Origin: Zonotrichia leucophrys gambelii | Lineage: Eukaryota > Chordata > Aves > Passeriformes > Passerellidae | NCBI RefSeq assembly: GCF_028769735.1 | Contig: NC_088171.1 | Coordinates: 132,387,533 to 132,451,532 of the forward strand | Direction of reading: 5' to 3' | DNA: 64,000 nt | Translations under genes and position numbers: made by a program | Notes under the pieces: model-generated | Database searches by the model: none | Seen by the model: the letters and a program-made list of their open reading frames with translations, nothing else | Told to the model about the DNA's origin: nothing | In this document: positions 23,993 through 35,829 of the stretch, in pieces | Layout: every line of letters begins with the position of its first letter | How positions within the stretch are numbered: position 1 is the stretch's first letter

Positions 23993-26900
23993 AATATTTC
24001 ATCTTCCTGAGAGGCTTCTGGAGGTTTCCCTTTTCCAAAATAAAATGCTTCCAACATACTCCATGTTTCCATGGAAACTTTCTTTCAGTTTTAACATGAA
24101 TGGCACAGTTTAACTGAAAGAAACAGTCTTCCACTGGCAAAAAAATTGCCAGTTCTTATGTGGCCATTCACATTCTTTTCTTTATTCCCAATATCTTTTT
24201 CCAGTCTTGATCAGTTACCCCCTGATAAAACGCTCTGCACACCAGAAAAAGGAGCAGCAAGAACATGCCTTCTGCTGTTCTGTGCATTGCTGTGCATTGC
24301 TCTGGGCACCCTCTGCTCCTTCACATTAACCCTTTCTCCACCAAGACCCTGCAGCATGCAGTTTTCAGGGCAGCTGCCCCCTCCCTCTCTACAGGACTCG
24401 TGCACTGGGGCAGGATCAAACCACAGAGCCCATCCTCACCCTCTCTGTGGCCAGAGGGAGCAGCCCAGCTGGAGCAGGCAGGCTCTGGTCCTCAATAAAC
24501 ACAGCATGTTTTGTTGTGCTTCATGTTGCCTGTCCTGTTCCCTCCTTTAGCTGCCTCAGAGTTGAGTAGTACTGAATAAGTGCTGATTACTGCCAAAGGA
24601 ATACTGTGTACAAACAACACTGTCAGTGCAGGCCTGAAGTGGGTTGAGCAATTTTTAAATTGCTTCTGCACTGAGGAGGGTTTCTGAGGAGGAGTAGCCA
24701 AGGTGGTTCTGTGTAAGCTGTGTACACCAGGTCAGAAAAAGTGGTATTGCACATAGGAGGTCTAAGTTTCTAGTGCTCTAAGTGCATCATTAATTTCTCA
24801 TCATCCCAAGACAGGTGGCTTCACAGCTCTGGCAGCACTGGTGCTGGGCTCTAGAAAGATTTATTAACAGAGTGCTTGGGTACTGGTGCAGGACAGGGTC
24901 ATTCCAGTAAATGCAGTGGAAAAATCATCCATAGTGCAGAACTGTGGTCAGCCCGAGGAGCTGAGGGGCTGGGGAGGGACTCTGCCCACTGAGTGTCCCC
25001 ATGTGACTCTTGAATGATCTTTAACTCTGCACTGAAAGCAGAAGTTTATTTTATAGTGTCTATTATGGAAAAGTTAACACAGCTAAACAACACTCAGAGC
25101 TCAGCTGCTATTTGGCTTCAGATTATGATGACATTAAGAGGGGGTCAGGATTGGGGTGGGATGTCTCACCAGCTCACACACAGCTCAGCACCGTGAGCCA
25201 TCCCATGGACTGCCCCAGCTCCAGCATGGATGGATGGTGGGTGACTGCCCTGACAAGAGGGCCACTCTTCAGTGGCTACTCTGCAAGTGCCAAGGAGGGG
25301 AAAGAACAGTGCTGTCATGCAGCTCCTTGCCTGAGCTTGGCTGGACAGCGCAAACACTGCTCCTGCAAACCTCTGTGGAACTGCTGCTGGTATGGTAGGA
25401 CAGCAGCAGGAACTGCTATGGAGATGACAAGCCTTGGCAGAAATATTTATGGGTCTGTAGCTGCTTAAAACCAAAAGAGCTGTTCAGTAATCAACTCATG
25501 GTTCTATTTAACAATGTGAGCAAAAGGGTCTCTTACCCTCTAACAGTTTAAAATTAGCAGGTGCTTTCTCTGCCAAAAGAAATCTTTAAAGCTTTTCAAT
25601 ATTTATCCCTTATAATTGGCATGTTTATTGTAGCATTTGTCCTTGAGTACACATTTTGAAGAGAAACCCAAGAAACACTGGCAAAGAAGAAAGCCTGTCT
25701 GAAGAAAGCAAAGCTTCATAAAACACCATATCATGACAGGCAGTGTCACCACTCAAGGATCAGTGTCACACCACAGGCACTCCTTTGTGTCAGTGCTGTC
25801 TCTTCTCCAAGCACCAGAGAGTCCATTCCCACCAGAGGTTTCGATTTTGTCAGAGCTCCCAGGGTCACGTGCCCTGGGAGTGTCCCTGGTCTGTGCCTTG
25901 GGGATGCTCCAACCCAGTTAGAACGAGTGATGTCTTTTTTTGTCACTGCTGACCACCTCCAAGAAGAGCTGGGCACGGGCACAATGGGAAGGGGTCAGTA
26001 GTTCTCCTTAACCACCCCCAAAGCAAGGAAAGGTGGAGAAGTTGTTGGGACTTAAAGGGGGCTGTTTCAGAGGTGCCGTTCCTCTACCTCCAGATAGGGC
26101 ATAAACATCATCCATGCAAGGAACAACATCAACACCAGGGAGGCAGAGGAGGCAGAGCTTGAGGTTTTACAGACTGACAGGGAGCCCTCAGCAGACAAAA
26201 CCAGGCTTTAGGATCTGCTCCTGATTTCCAGTGTGAACCGTGTGTGTGTTGCCGTCTCTTGCAGTGACACAGCAGCAGTACAGCACAGAGCAAAGCCCAC
26301 AGGGGATTTTTGCACGCAGAACTGCTGGCAGGAGTATTCAATAGGGAAAGGCAGAGGGCCTGTTCTGCAAATCCTTCTCTTTACGTGTTTCTTTTCTTTC
26401 TGTCAATGGACATGCTCATCAGTTTATCCTGGCACTGGCCAGCAACAGCAGCAAAGCCAAAGGTCTCTTTTGTTTGTAATCTCTGCTGAACAGATGAAAA
26501 ATTGCTGAGCACCATCAGATCATTTGTGGTTTGTAACATCCTGCTCATATCATTACAAAAATCCAGCCTTGCGTGGAGTAAATTAATTTGCATCTTGTCT
26601 TGTCCTCATGTTTCTTTTCATATTTAGAATATGATTTCCACAGAAAAGCAGTAATACTGATCTGTGCTTGGGGACAGCATCAGGTGTCCAGCATAGCACT
26701 TTCTGGACACCAGGCAGCCTTTCATGAGCTCCACTGAAATAGGCTTCTTTTAGTTGTCCAGTTCATGTCCTATCATCACTGACTTGATTTACATGCTTCT
26801 GAAATAGTGAGATAGCTGTGAAATGTTTATCATGCCCATTTCTGTTTGTCTAATGTCAAGTTTAAAGTTTTTTTATTTCTCCTGGGTACTCTGTACCCAA

Positions 26901-29900
26901 GCTGCACTGCAATGTGCATCAGCTCAGCAGTTGCCCTCAAATCAGGAGCTGGCTTTGTCTCAGTGGTGCTGTGCTTTAAGCATTCACCGTACAAAAATCT
27001 CCAGGAGACACACTGAAATGGAAAGAACGTGCAGGTATCCATGCATTGTCCAACCATACCAACCTCAAAAGGAGCAAGGAAACTGAGGGTCGCCAAGATC
27101 ATCAAGGACCTTCTCCAGAAGCTGCAATGAGGCTGAAATTGTATCTGTCCACCATGTGTGCAGTGTGTGCAGTGGAAAATGCTCTCCACAAGAGCTCCAA
27201 AGGGAAATTGCTGCTGGGATTAACCCAACAAACTCATTCCTTGGTGTAAGTCTTTTATGATACCACATTACAATTTCTACTGTCTTTCTAGTTTGCTTTT
27301 TTATTCAAGCAACTTCTTGTATCAGCTGTGAATTTCTTTGGCTCAGTGTAATAGTTAAGGAGTAATTTTCAACATGCAGCTGGTGGAAAAATAACAGTGG
27401 GAACAATGGCCTGGCCAGAACTGTCATGTTGTAAAGCTAAATAGAAAACAGCCAGTGGGACAGCAAACTTCCCTGGTCCCCAAATACAGACACTGATATT
27501 GGCACTAAGGGCATTTGTGTCAATGCTCTGGGCTCCCAGGGACTAACACAGATGGTTGTGTGTGTTGGTGCTGTACATCTGCCTCCCTCTGGCCCATGGG
27601 GTCTCTCAGAAGAATTAAAGGGCAGCAAGGCCCATTGTGAGCTGTGCGGTACCATTCTAAGTTACCCAGCCATCAGGAATATACACTGAAGCTGTATACA
27701 TTGACTACTGGTTTCTGTGAGTGTGACATACATGTGAAAAAATGTATTTTCCAGTTCCTTATCCACTGACTGCAACATCCTACGTTATCTACCAGGTCTG
27801 AACTTCTTGGGACTGATGCAGAGATCTTTCTTCTTGCAAAATCTTCTGCACAGCAGTTCAACCTTCTGGCCAGCACCATGGCCTCTGTTCACAGGGCATG
27901 GCAGCTTAGAGAGATTTGCTTGCTGATCTTCACTCAGGGTTGTAACTTTACAATTTTCCATTAAAGAGAAAAATAAATATTTTGAGTGTGATGGATTTAT
28001 AACTGAAAAAGCCAAAATCTTTCCTAAACAAAATGTGTTTTGGAATTTAATTGACTTTGCATGCACATACTAGTGTCAAACTTAATTTGTTGTGAATTGT
28101 TGCTTGAAAAAACATGTGAGAAGCATCTTCCTGCATGTTAGTCATTATTTAAAAGGGGGAAGTCTGTTAGTAGGGCATTGAACCTTAGATCACTAGAGAA
28201 CAGGGAAAATAAATTCCTTCAACTGTGTCTTTTTGCTTTTCTTTCTACCTCTTCAGGGCTACTTAAAATAGGAGCTTGTGTGTCAGTCAATGCTTAAGTT
28301 CATGTTTGTACAGAACTTGTGTTTTATCATGACATGATTGATAATTTTATATATTTCAGAAGAATCAATCAAGGCTGTTGAGATAAATTTTATGGTTGAG
28401 TCACTGCTTTATCAGCTATGGGTGAAAGTCATGCCTATCCCTGCACCAGCCTGTGGTGGAATAGGAACAAGGGAGTTTGCTCCCCTGGCTCTCTGGTACC
28501 ATGATAGGGCTGAAGAAAGCAGAGAGCTCCTCCTTTCCTGTGTCTCAGACAGCAAAAGATATTAATTTTGGGAATTGGTGTATCCTTCTGAATCCCATAA
28601 CCAGATACCAGACCTTTCATTCTGTTTGAGTTGAAGTCCTGAGCAATCTCAAGGCAAGCTAGAAAAGTCAAAGAGTACAATGACCTTTTCACTCTTTAGG
28701 ACTTTGTACCACTGTGTGTTCCAAGGAAAGACCAGTAGGGCAGTCAGGCTAGTGAAGGACTTTATCTTCCATCTCAGAATCAAATACCATGGCTCTGAAA
28801 TATGAACTAGTTTACGGAGTCTTGTAAAGCCCAAAACTATAGGAAAGAACTCTCTAAATGTATTCAGCCCTGTGTTTGCTGCTGTGCAGGATTCTTTCCT
28901 GGGGTTGCTCCATTCCCATGTGTCACTGGGCCCTCTTGGCACAAGTCATCTCTCATCCCACAGCAAATCATGCACAACCCCCTTGTGCCTCATGTCTGGG
29001 ACTTCTCCCACCACTCCCCTTTACCTTGCCCAGCTCAGGTCATGCTAGCTCCCATCCTGGAAAGGAGTCATTGGAAAGGACTGAAGCTTCTGCCTGTGGC
29101 AAAAGCACTCTAGCAATGACTCTTTGCTTGCTTCCCCCCATTGCAGTGTCTTCATTTACCAACTCCTTTCTCAGGGTCTGCTAGGGGATCCCAGGCCAGC
29201 ACTCATTTCTGAGCAGCTGCCATCCCAGTGCCTGCACTCAGGGCTTCCCCAGTGCCTCTGGCGCATGGCCATGCTCCCTTCCTCCTGGGGACATGCTGTG
29301 GCCAAGGTGAAAAGTGGCTGAGGTGAAAAGTGCAAGCAAAATCCTTGTTAACATTTTGGGAATACATTACTGTAAGTGTTTGTGCATAACTCTTGGAGCT
29401 TCACCAAGTTAACTCTGTGTCACGATGCATGCACGTGTGGGACTGTTGCTTCATTTCATAGATAAGATTGCTCTTTACTAGGGAGCCTTCTGATTTGGTG
29501 GGGTTTTCTGCTACATGTCCTTATCCCAGATCTTGTAATGTTTGTAGTGTTGCTTTATTTTTCCTTGTGATGAGGTAAACACAGCTACAGACTCCAGTTC
29601 TGGGTTTCCTCGCCCACAGCTCAGGGACACTGCTGTAAATGACACTGCACAGCTGAGCCAGGTCAGAATCCAAAGCTCTGGCTTTTGGCATTGCTCAGCC
29701 ATGCAGATTTGGCTATGTGTTTAGCAAAGAGACCCTTCCTCTTAAGTCACTAAAGACCATCAAACACACTTTGAGCTGTGGCATTGAAAAAAAACCCACA
29801 AAACCTGTGCCTGTGACTTTGGTGAACAGCAGCCAAAGAGATCATTACCTCCCATGAAGAAAAGAACTTCACAGAAGAGAAGTCAGCTCCATACTACCTA

Positions 29901-32364
29901 ATGTGTGGAAAAAGCAACAGCCAGAAGTTCATTGGAAAAGCAGGCACAGGTGAGTACATTCCATCTGATTTGGTGCTTTTGCCAATCAAATTAGTGTGTT
30001 CTTCTCATCTTTTCACAAGGGACAAGAAGGAAACAACGGCTTCTTCAAAGGAGAAGTTTTCTGTCATTCAGATCTTCTTGGTCATAAAGGAAACATTTAC
30101 CAACATATAATGGAATACTGGTTGAATGTTATTAACTAGCTTTTGTGGTGTCCAACATGAATTCATAGTGCCTCACTTTATCAATCAGCCAATCTCACTT
30201 AAAAAGTTTGGCCACACTAGAGAGAAATGACAAGCAGGAGCAGATCTATCTCTGTAAGCATCATGCTTTCAGGCTGTAAGGGCTAAGGAGTCTGGAGGGC
30301 TGTGGGGAGGAGGTAGGAGCAGCCATGAGATGCTGAGCTCTCCTACTATATTAGGCAACAAGGAAGTGAATAAAGCTGTGCAGGATTATGAGTAGGATGA
30401 AGAATGGTATGTTTCTCTCTTGCCCTCCTCGCTATATTTCTCTGTAGTTTGTATCCAAGCAATTGATGACTAAGTTTCAAATTCCTTTTGGAAAGTGATG
30501 GTTAACTGAATGTTGGTGACAATAATAGCACATCTGCCACATCATTGCTTCTCCTGCAGCTGAGACTGGTGTTGAACAGAAGGTGTTGATCTCTGATAAC
30601 TCTGCAGAAGAATTAGTGAACTCAGCTGCGGCATCTTGAATCTACATTTTCACAATACAGGTGCCTACAGCTGAAAACCACTGCCCTCATCAAAACCAGC
30701 ATGCCTATAGGAAGAGACACCAAAGAATAAATAAGGATGGAAAATCAGTTTTTCTTTAACCCTTAGAAATTAATCTTGTTTCAAATAATTTACAGTACAG
30801 GCAAAGTTGGAGGTACACCAGTACCCAGATGGGCCAAAAAAGAATGATGACTGGAATTTGTTGCCATCCACCTCATCCTTGTCTTTGCAATCTTCCTAAA
30901 ATCAGCATCTCACCAACACCACACCAGTTATAAGAAGTAGCTTAGTGATCATAATTTTTACTATTTTTATCATGAAAATATTATTTAAATAATGGCGATG
31001 AACATCTGATGTGGAGAGGAGCACAGCATGTGATGGCACATTACCTGCTCACTGTTAACACCAGGCAACATTACTCAAACGGGGAATACCCATGACTCTG
31101 GACAATGGCAATGTTACCATGGAAACATAGGTGGGAAACATAGATGTCGATCTTCTACTTCTGCATTTTCAAATGGGTGATATTTTTCTGAGGTTTCTGT
31201 ATTTGGAACAGTAATTATTTTTGCCTACATGCAACATTAAAATGAATGGTAATGTTCTTGAGTCATCAGCTGCATCAAAGCTTGCAATTTGCAATTTTGG
31301 AATTAGCATTTATCTTACTCATCCCATTAATCTTATTTTGGAGCCCTCTAGCAAGACTTAGACTTAACTCCTAAACTTGTTCATACATTAGACATTAAAA
31401 TTAACATATTATAAGCTGTGTTATAGTTGTTTAATGACATAATTTGTTGTTTCAATAGCAAATTAACAACGAAACTGTTAAAAGTTATGAGATACACAGA
31501 ATCCTTATTGCAAAACATTAGAACTAACAAAAATACCTTAGCAGGTGGATGTAGAAATTATTGTGAAAGGGCAGGATGGTCCAAAATAGCTTTTTTCTAA
31601 CCAAAAAAAGTGTGGTGTCCAATCTGAGAGGATCATTATGTCTAGTCTTGTTCAGTGTTTTTCTGTAGTAATGGACTTTCCTTTTTGTTACACAAAACTG
31701 TTAATTCTTTGAGGATATTCAGTTTTAATTGTTATGGGCTGTTGTGCACTACAGATTCAGAGCTGGATTCAATATCTGGTTACAGTGGCAACTTTCATAA
31801 AGGTCTTTCAGATCAATACCAATATCTTTCCAAAACACATAATGCAAACAAAACAGGCAAGCACTACCGAGTTGGCTTGACTTTTACATAGTCCTAGTAT
31901 GCAGAATTCCCTCTAGTTCCATGAAATTTCTACTGCAGAACTGAAGACAATGAGATTTTTCAGTGAAATGAGACTGTGGGATGTGGACCGTGGTAGTTAG
32001 AGGGATATTTCTTGGCATTTTGACCCTTTCATCTGTCTGCATTTTTCTTAAATAATGAAAAACACTAAGCAGCCTGCAACCTCTCATAGCCAGGATGTCT
32101 GAAGTGTAAACACTTTTTCCAAGCAATCAGGATAGATTTTAAAATTCTACCTTCTTATTTATAATTTGATCAACAAAGTATATCAAAATAATCACAGATT
32201 AAAGATATAACATCGAATTCTGTGAATATATTTCAATGATGGCTTTGTAAATTTTTCTGACATTTGTTACTGACATTTTGCTAATTAAAATGGCATCTAC
32301 AAGGATAATGTCATAAATGTCAATATATATCCATTTGTATATGTACACTTGGATGTATTGTCAC
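23993..32364. other. Long intergenic stretch, nothing supported
   Basis: About 8.4 kb without recognisable coding exon, RNA gene or repeat family. Small local duplications occur (a CTGTGCATTG doublet at about 24281-24300, a GTGAAAAGTG doublet at about 29308-29331). Short open frames here have no family resemblance I can see. Confidence 0.5.
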
Positions 32365-32417
32365 CAAAGCTACTGAAGTAGATGTCTTTGACATCCTCTT
32401 CAGTTTTGGTAGCTTTG
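32365..32417. repeat. Imperfect hairpin
   Basis: The left arm CAAAGCTA + CTGAAGTAGATGTC pairs with GACATCCTCTTCAG + TAGCTTTG on the right. There is a three-base loop (32387-32389), a six-base bulge (32404-32409) and two mismatches in the inner 14 bp. It could be a relic of a DNA-transposon palindrome; the loop is too small for a typical microRNA precursor. Confidence 0.6.
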
Positions 32418-34265
32418 AGTTTTCAGCATCAGACATTACATTTGAAATCTTTCCCATATGTGCCTGAAGTTAAGTGGTTTTTGAAATTTACAGGTGCTAT
32501 GATCTGATATGAAGAAGCTTATATTACCTTGCCAAAAATAGAGTGATCTAAAAACCAGCAATATTTGCAAAATACTAAATTTTGTGAGAGAAAGATAATG
32601 GATGGATATTGCCCTTTTACAAGTTATTTTTAGCACAAGCATTTTCCAACTGCTAGGCTTTAAAGGAAACTTCTGCTAGAGAAAAAAATATTTCCAAGAG
32701 CAGACATTTGATCCAGCCTTGTGTTTGTAAATACAGAGATTACCATAAAATGTTCTTGTTTATCAAACAATCACATCTTCCTGAGAGCTGTTTGACTTTC
32801 TTTTAATTCTGCAATGGCTCAGTGTTCACTAGCTGGGAAGAGTTTACTCCCATCTCTTCTGTTTTACAGAACTCAAGGAGCCAAGCCGTGTCAGGTGCTG
32901 ACAGGAATCTTCTCCAGACCTCCTCAAGTAAATGACATCCCTCCTGCTCCCTCACTTCCTACTTTTGATTTTCCATGTGTATAGCTGTTACAGGGAATGT
33001 GAAAATGAGAAAACAACACAAAATCCCCAACCCAAACTTCTCCTGTGAAGAGGAATTTTTCCAACCTCTCAGATCTGCCTGTCCCTGCTGCACCTGCATC
33101 GCAGCATCATCCACAGCACCAGCCAGTCAGTTTTGGTGAATGCCTTATGCCATTGTGATGTCCCTGACCTGTGCTCCTATGGGATGCACGCTATGGCTGT
33201 GACCCACATGGAGCTCCCCAGTGCCTTTGGAAAAGCCACCCCCACCCTCCTTCCATCACACTGTGTTCAAGTGAATCCCACTGTATAAAACCTACATCTT
33301 CTTCTTCTTTCCTATTTCTGTACATCTGGAGGACAGAATGTGCTGTCTATATTTAGTGAAAAAATAAAACTGTCCACATTGTGCTCCATTTAAATCCATG
33401 GAGAGCTTTGTTCCTGATTTTAACATGGGGAGGATAATGTCACTTTTTCCTTCCTGGGCTGGAGCTGTAATTGCTGAGCTGCTGCCCTTGAAGCCCCAGC
33501 ACCAAGTCAAAGCCTATAAATCAGAGAGCTTTGTGCACTAGCAAACACATGCCAATGGGCACCATAGGAAATGCTTCTGAAAAGTCACAAGACCAAGGAA
33601 AATAAAGATAATACAAATTATTGCCAATTGTATCAAATCATTATCAAGAAATAAAAGGGAGTCCATTGTTATGCTGCTGGGCTGTTTTTTGGTGTTGGTT
33701 TATATTTAACCTACTTAAATAAACTGCAATGGCTGTTCTGTGAACACAAAAATGGATTGAAAGTTTCCATTTGATTAAATAAGGAGAAGAAATTACCCTG
33801 TGGCTAGTCTGTACATTCACTGATCAACAATGAAATCTCAATGGAAACTAGTGACCTGTCACCGTCAACACACAGCCAATTTGAATGGAGCTTGAAGGGG
33901 GCAGTCATGCAAGCACCACTTTGGGCATTTATTTAACACCACTTTAAAGCACAGCTCTCTGTCCAGCTCATGCTATTTTCCATCTGTCATTGGCAGAGAT
34001 GTGGGCTCTGGCTGGACATGAAGATTGGACAGGACCAGGCTGTGCTGAGCTGTTGTAGAGCTGGGTGCATGCCCTGCACCCTGCAATCCCCACCAGGGAC
34101 ACCAGGCACACTGGGAGATGGTGTGGTCAGGGTCTGCTCCCAGGGCCAGGAAACTGGATGCTGGGGAGAAAAGGAGTTGGTAGCACAGAGGGAAAACACT
34201 CTGGGAAGGCAGTCTGAGAATGTGTCCTTTGCGTTTTCTTACTTGGTATTTTTCTTTTGCAACAG
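32418..34265. other. Intergenic, nothing supported
   Basis: No exon pattern or repeat family was recognised. Confidence 0.5.
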
Positions 34266-34405
34266 TGCTTGCAATTGCAATGACTAAAACATCATTCTTA
34301 GCCTGCTGATGTACAGTAAGAAGTGTTAATTTCTTCTGACTTTCATCCAGCATTAAAAGCAGTTCCAAAGAAATGTGACACACAGTAATATTCCTGGAGA
34401 TGATG
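34266..34405 (-). repeat. Inverted repeat, left arm (140 bp)
   Basis: The reverse complement of this segment matches 35655-35794 over 140 bases without gaps and with five differences. The match becomes patchy beyond the outer end. The arms point at each other across a 1,249-base spacer. The family is unknown. Confidence 0.95.
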
Positions 34406-35654
34406 CTCCCAGTACCTGCAGCCCCTCAGCAAGGCAGGGCCCAGCTCCCCAGTGCCCTTCAGCCCCAGCTCTTTCCCAACCATGCCAGAACAGGATCAGC
34501 TCCTCCCAGAGCCATCCCTGTGTCTGGCTGCTCTCCTCCCTCCAAACTGATCACCTCTTTTTTTCCTCCACTTCAAGCACCCTAGGAAATGTAAATTTAA
34601 CTGCACTTCACACACCTTGGGAAGACCCAGGGGACTTGGGAAGACCTTGGGAAGACTTCCATGCTTACCAGTGAGACTCTCTCAGCCTAAAATTATAAGA
34701 CTCAGCCTAAGCCTTTTCAAGCTAGAAGAATTCCTGATGTGTTGTCTTGCATGTTGGGATAAAAAGACAGCTAAAAAAATTATGTAACCACTGATTTAAC
34801 ATATTGCTAAATTTTGCCTCCCTTTTGCAATTTCTTCCCCTAAAAAGCTAATGCTGAAAATACAGTTCCAGAAGAATTTGCAATAGAATATTCTGCTCTC
34901 AGCTTCCCTCCAGGCAGAAACTGAGGGAGATATATATGTAACCCATACAAAGAATTTTAAAATAAACAACCAACCATCCTCCCACTGGTTTCTCAGAAAA
35001 GTCGTCTGTGAATTATCCTTTATTTCAAGATTCATTATCTAACACGTGAAAAACACTCAACACTGCTTGCTTAGTTTAGGAAAAAAGTTGCTGTGATGTT
35101 CTTGTTAATTCTATGTTTTCTGGAAATGTAAGAGTACTTGCTTTGACCTTCAAATATTTATTGGCTTCTGGAATTCTATTACTAAGTTTGAAGGAAGACA
35201 TGAAAGCAAGGCTGCTCCAAGGTAACTTTCCTTGCCTTTTTGCAGGACCTGCATATTTTCCATGCTCTTAAATCCATGCTGATTTGCCCCATAGAAACAC
35301 AAAATCTTTGTCCTTTGGGAGAGATAAGTCATCTCTGAGTCTCTCTCAGTCAGTCTTCTGCCTGATTAGGAGCCTCTTTGATTTCAGATTTCCCCACAGA
35401 TGCTACTTTTTAATTTTCAATAATTTGGTCACCTTTATGGGCCATTGCTTTTATCATCTTTGTAAAGTTTTTGGTTGCTATGCAGCTGCCTTTCCCTAGT
35501 AGCAGAAGAAAGAATGGTGAGGACCAGTGAGGAAGATTTCTCTTCCTTCCTTCACTAAACATCTGATTATTCAGTTCACAAACACAGTTTTCTTGCAGGG
35601 GAGCCCCAAATGTGTCTTTCGTTGTGACTAATACTAAAAATGGCATCTGGGGTA
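34406..35654. other. Spacer between the inverted repeat arms
   Basis: 1,249 bases without a recognisable gene or transposase frame. It contains a small array of CCTTGGGAAGAC-like units near 34614-34657. Confidence 0.6.
34614..34657. repeat. Short tandem array of a GGGAAGAC motif
   Basis: Three copies of (C)CTTGGGAAGAC lie within 44 bases (about 34615, 34635 and 34645), the first two separated by CCAGGGGA. Confidence 0.8.
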
Positions 35655-35794
35655 CATCATCTCCAGGAATATTACTGTGTGTCACATTTCTTTGAAACTG
35701 CTTTTAATGCTGGATGAAAATCAGAAGAAATTAGCACTTCTTACTGTACATGAACAGGCTAAGAATGATGTTTTAGTCATTGCAATTGCAAGCA
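35655..35794 (+). repeat. Inverted repeat, right arm (140 bp)
   Basis: Starts CATCATCTCCAGGAATATTA and is the inverted partner of 34266-34405 (135 of 140 positions identical by eye). Both copies keep an open frame over the repeat, but most differences change the amino acid, so I do not treat it as coding. Confidence 0.95.
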
Positions 35795-35829
35795 TTGCAA
35801 GTGAAAAACATCAAGCAAGGAAATGCATT

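Noticed and set aside
23773..24140. Phe/Gly/Cys/Val-rich minus-strand frames
   Set aside because: Translation of the A/C low-complexity tract.
33973..34383. 136-codon minus-strand frame sharing a peptide with 35677-35868
   Set aside because: The similarity comes from the inverted repeat. Differences between copies mostly change the amino acid, so there is no sign of coding constraint.
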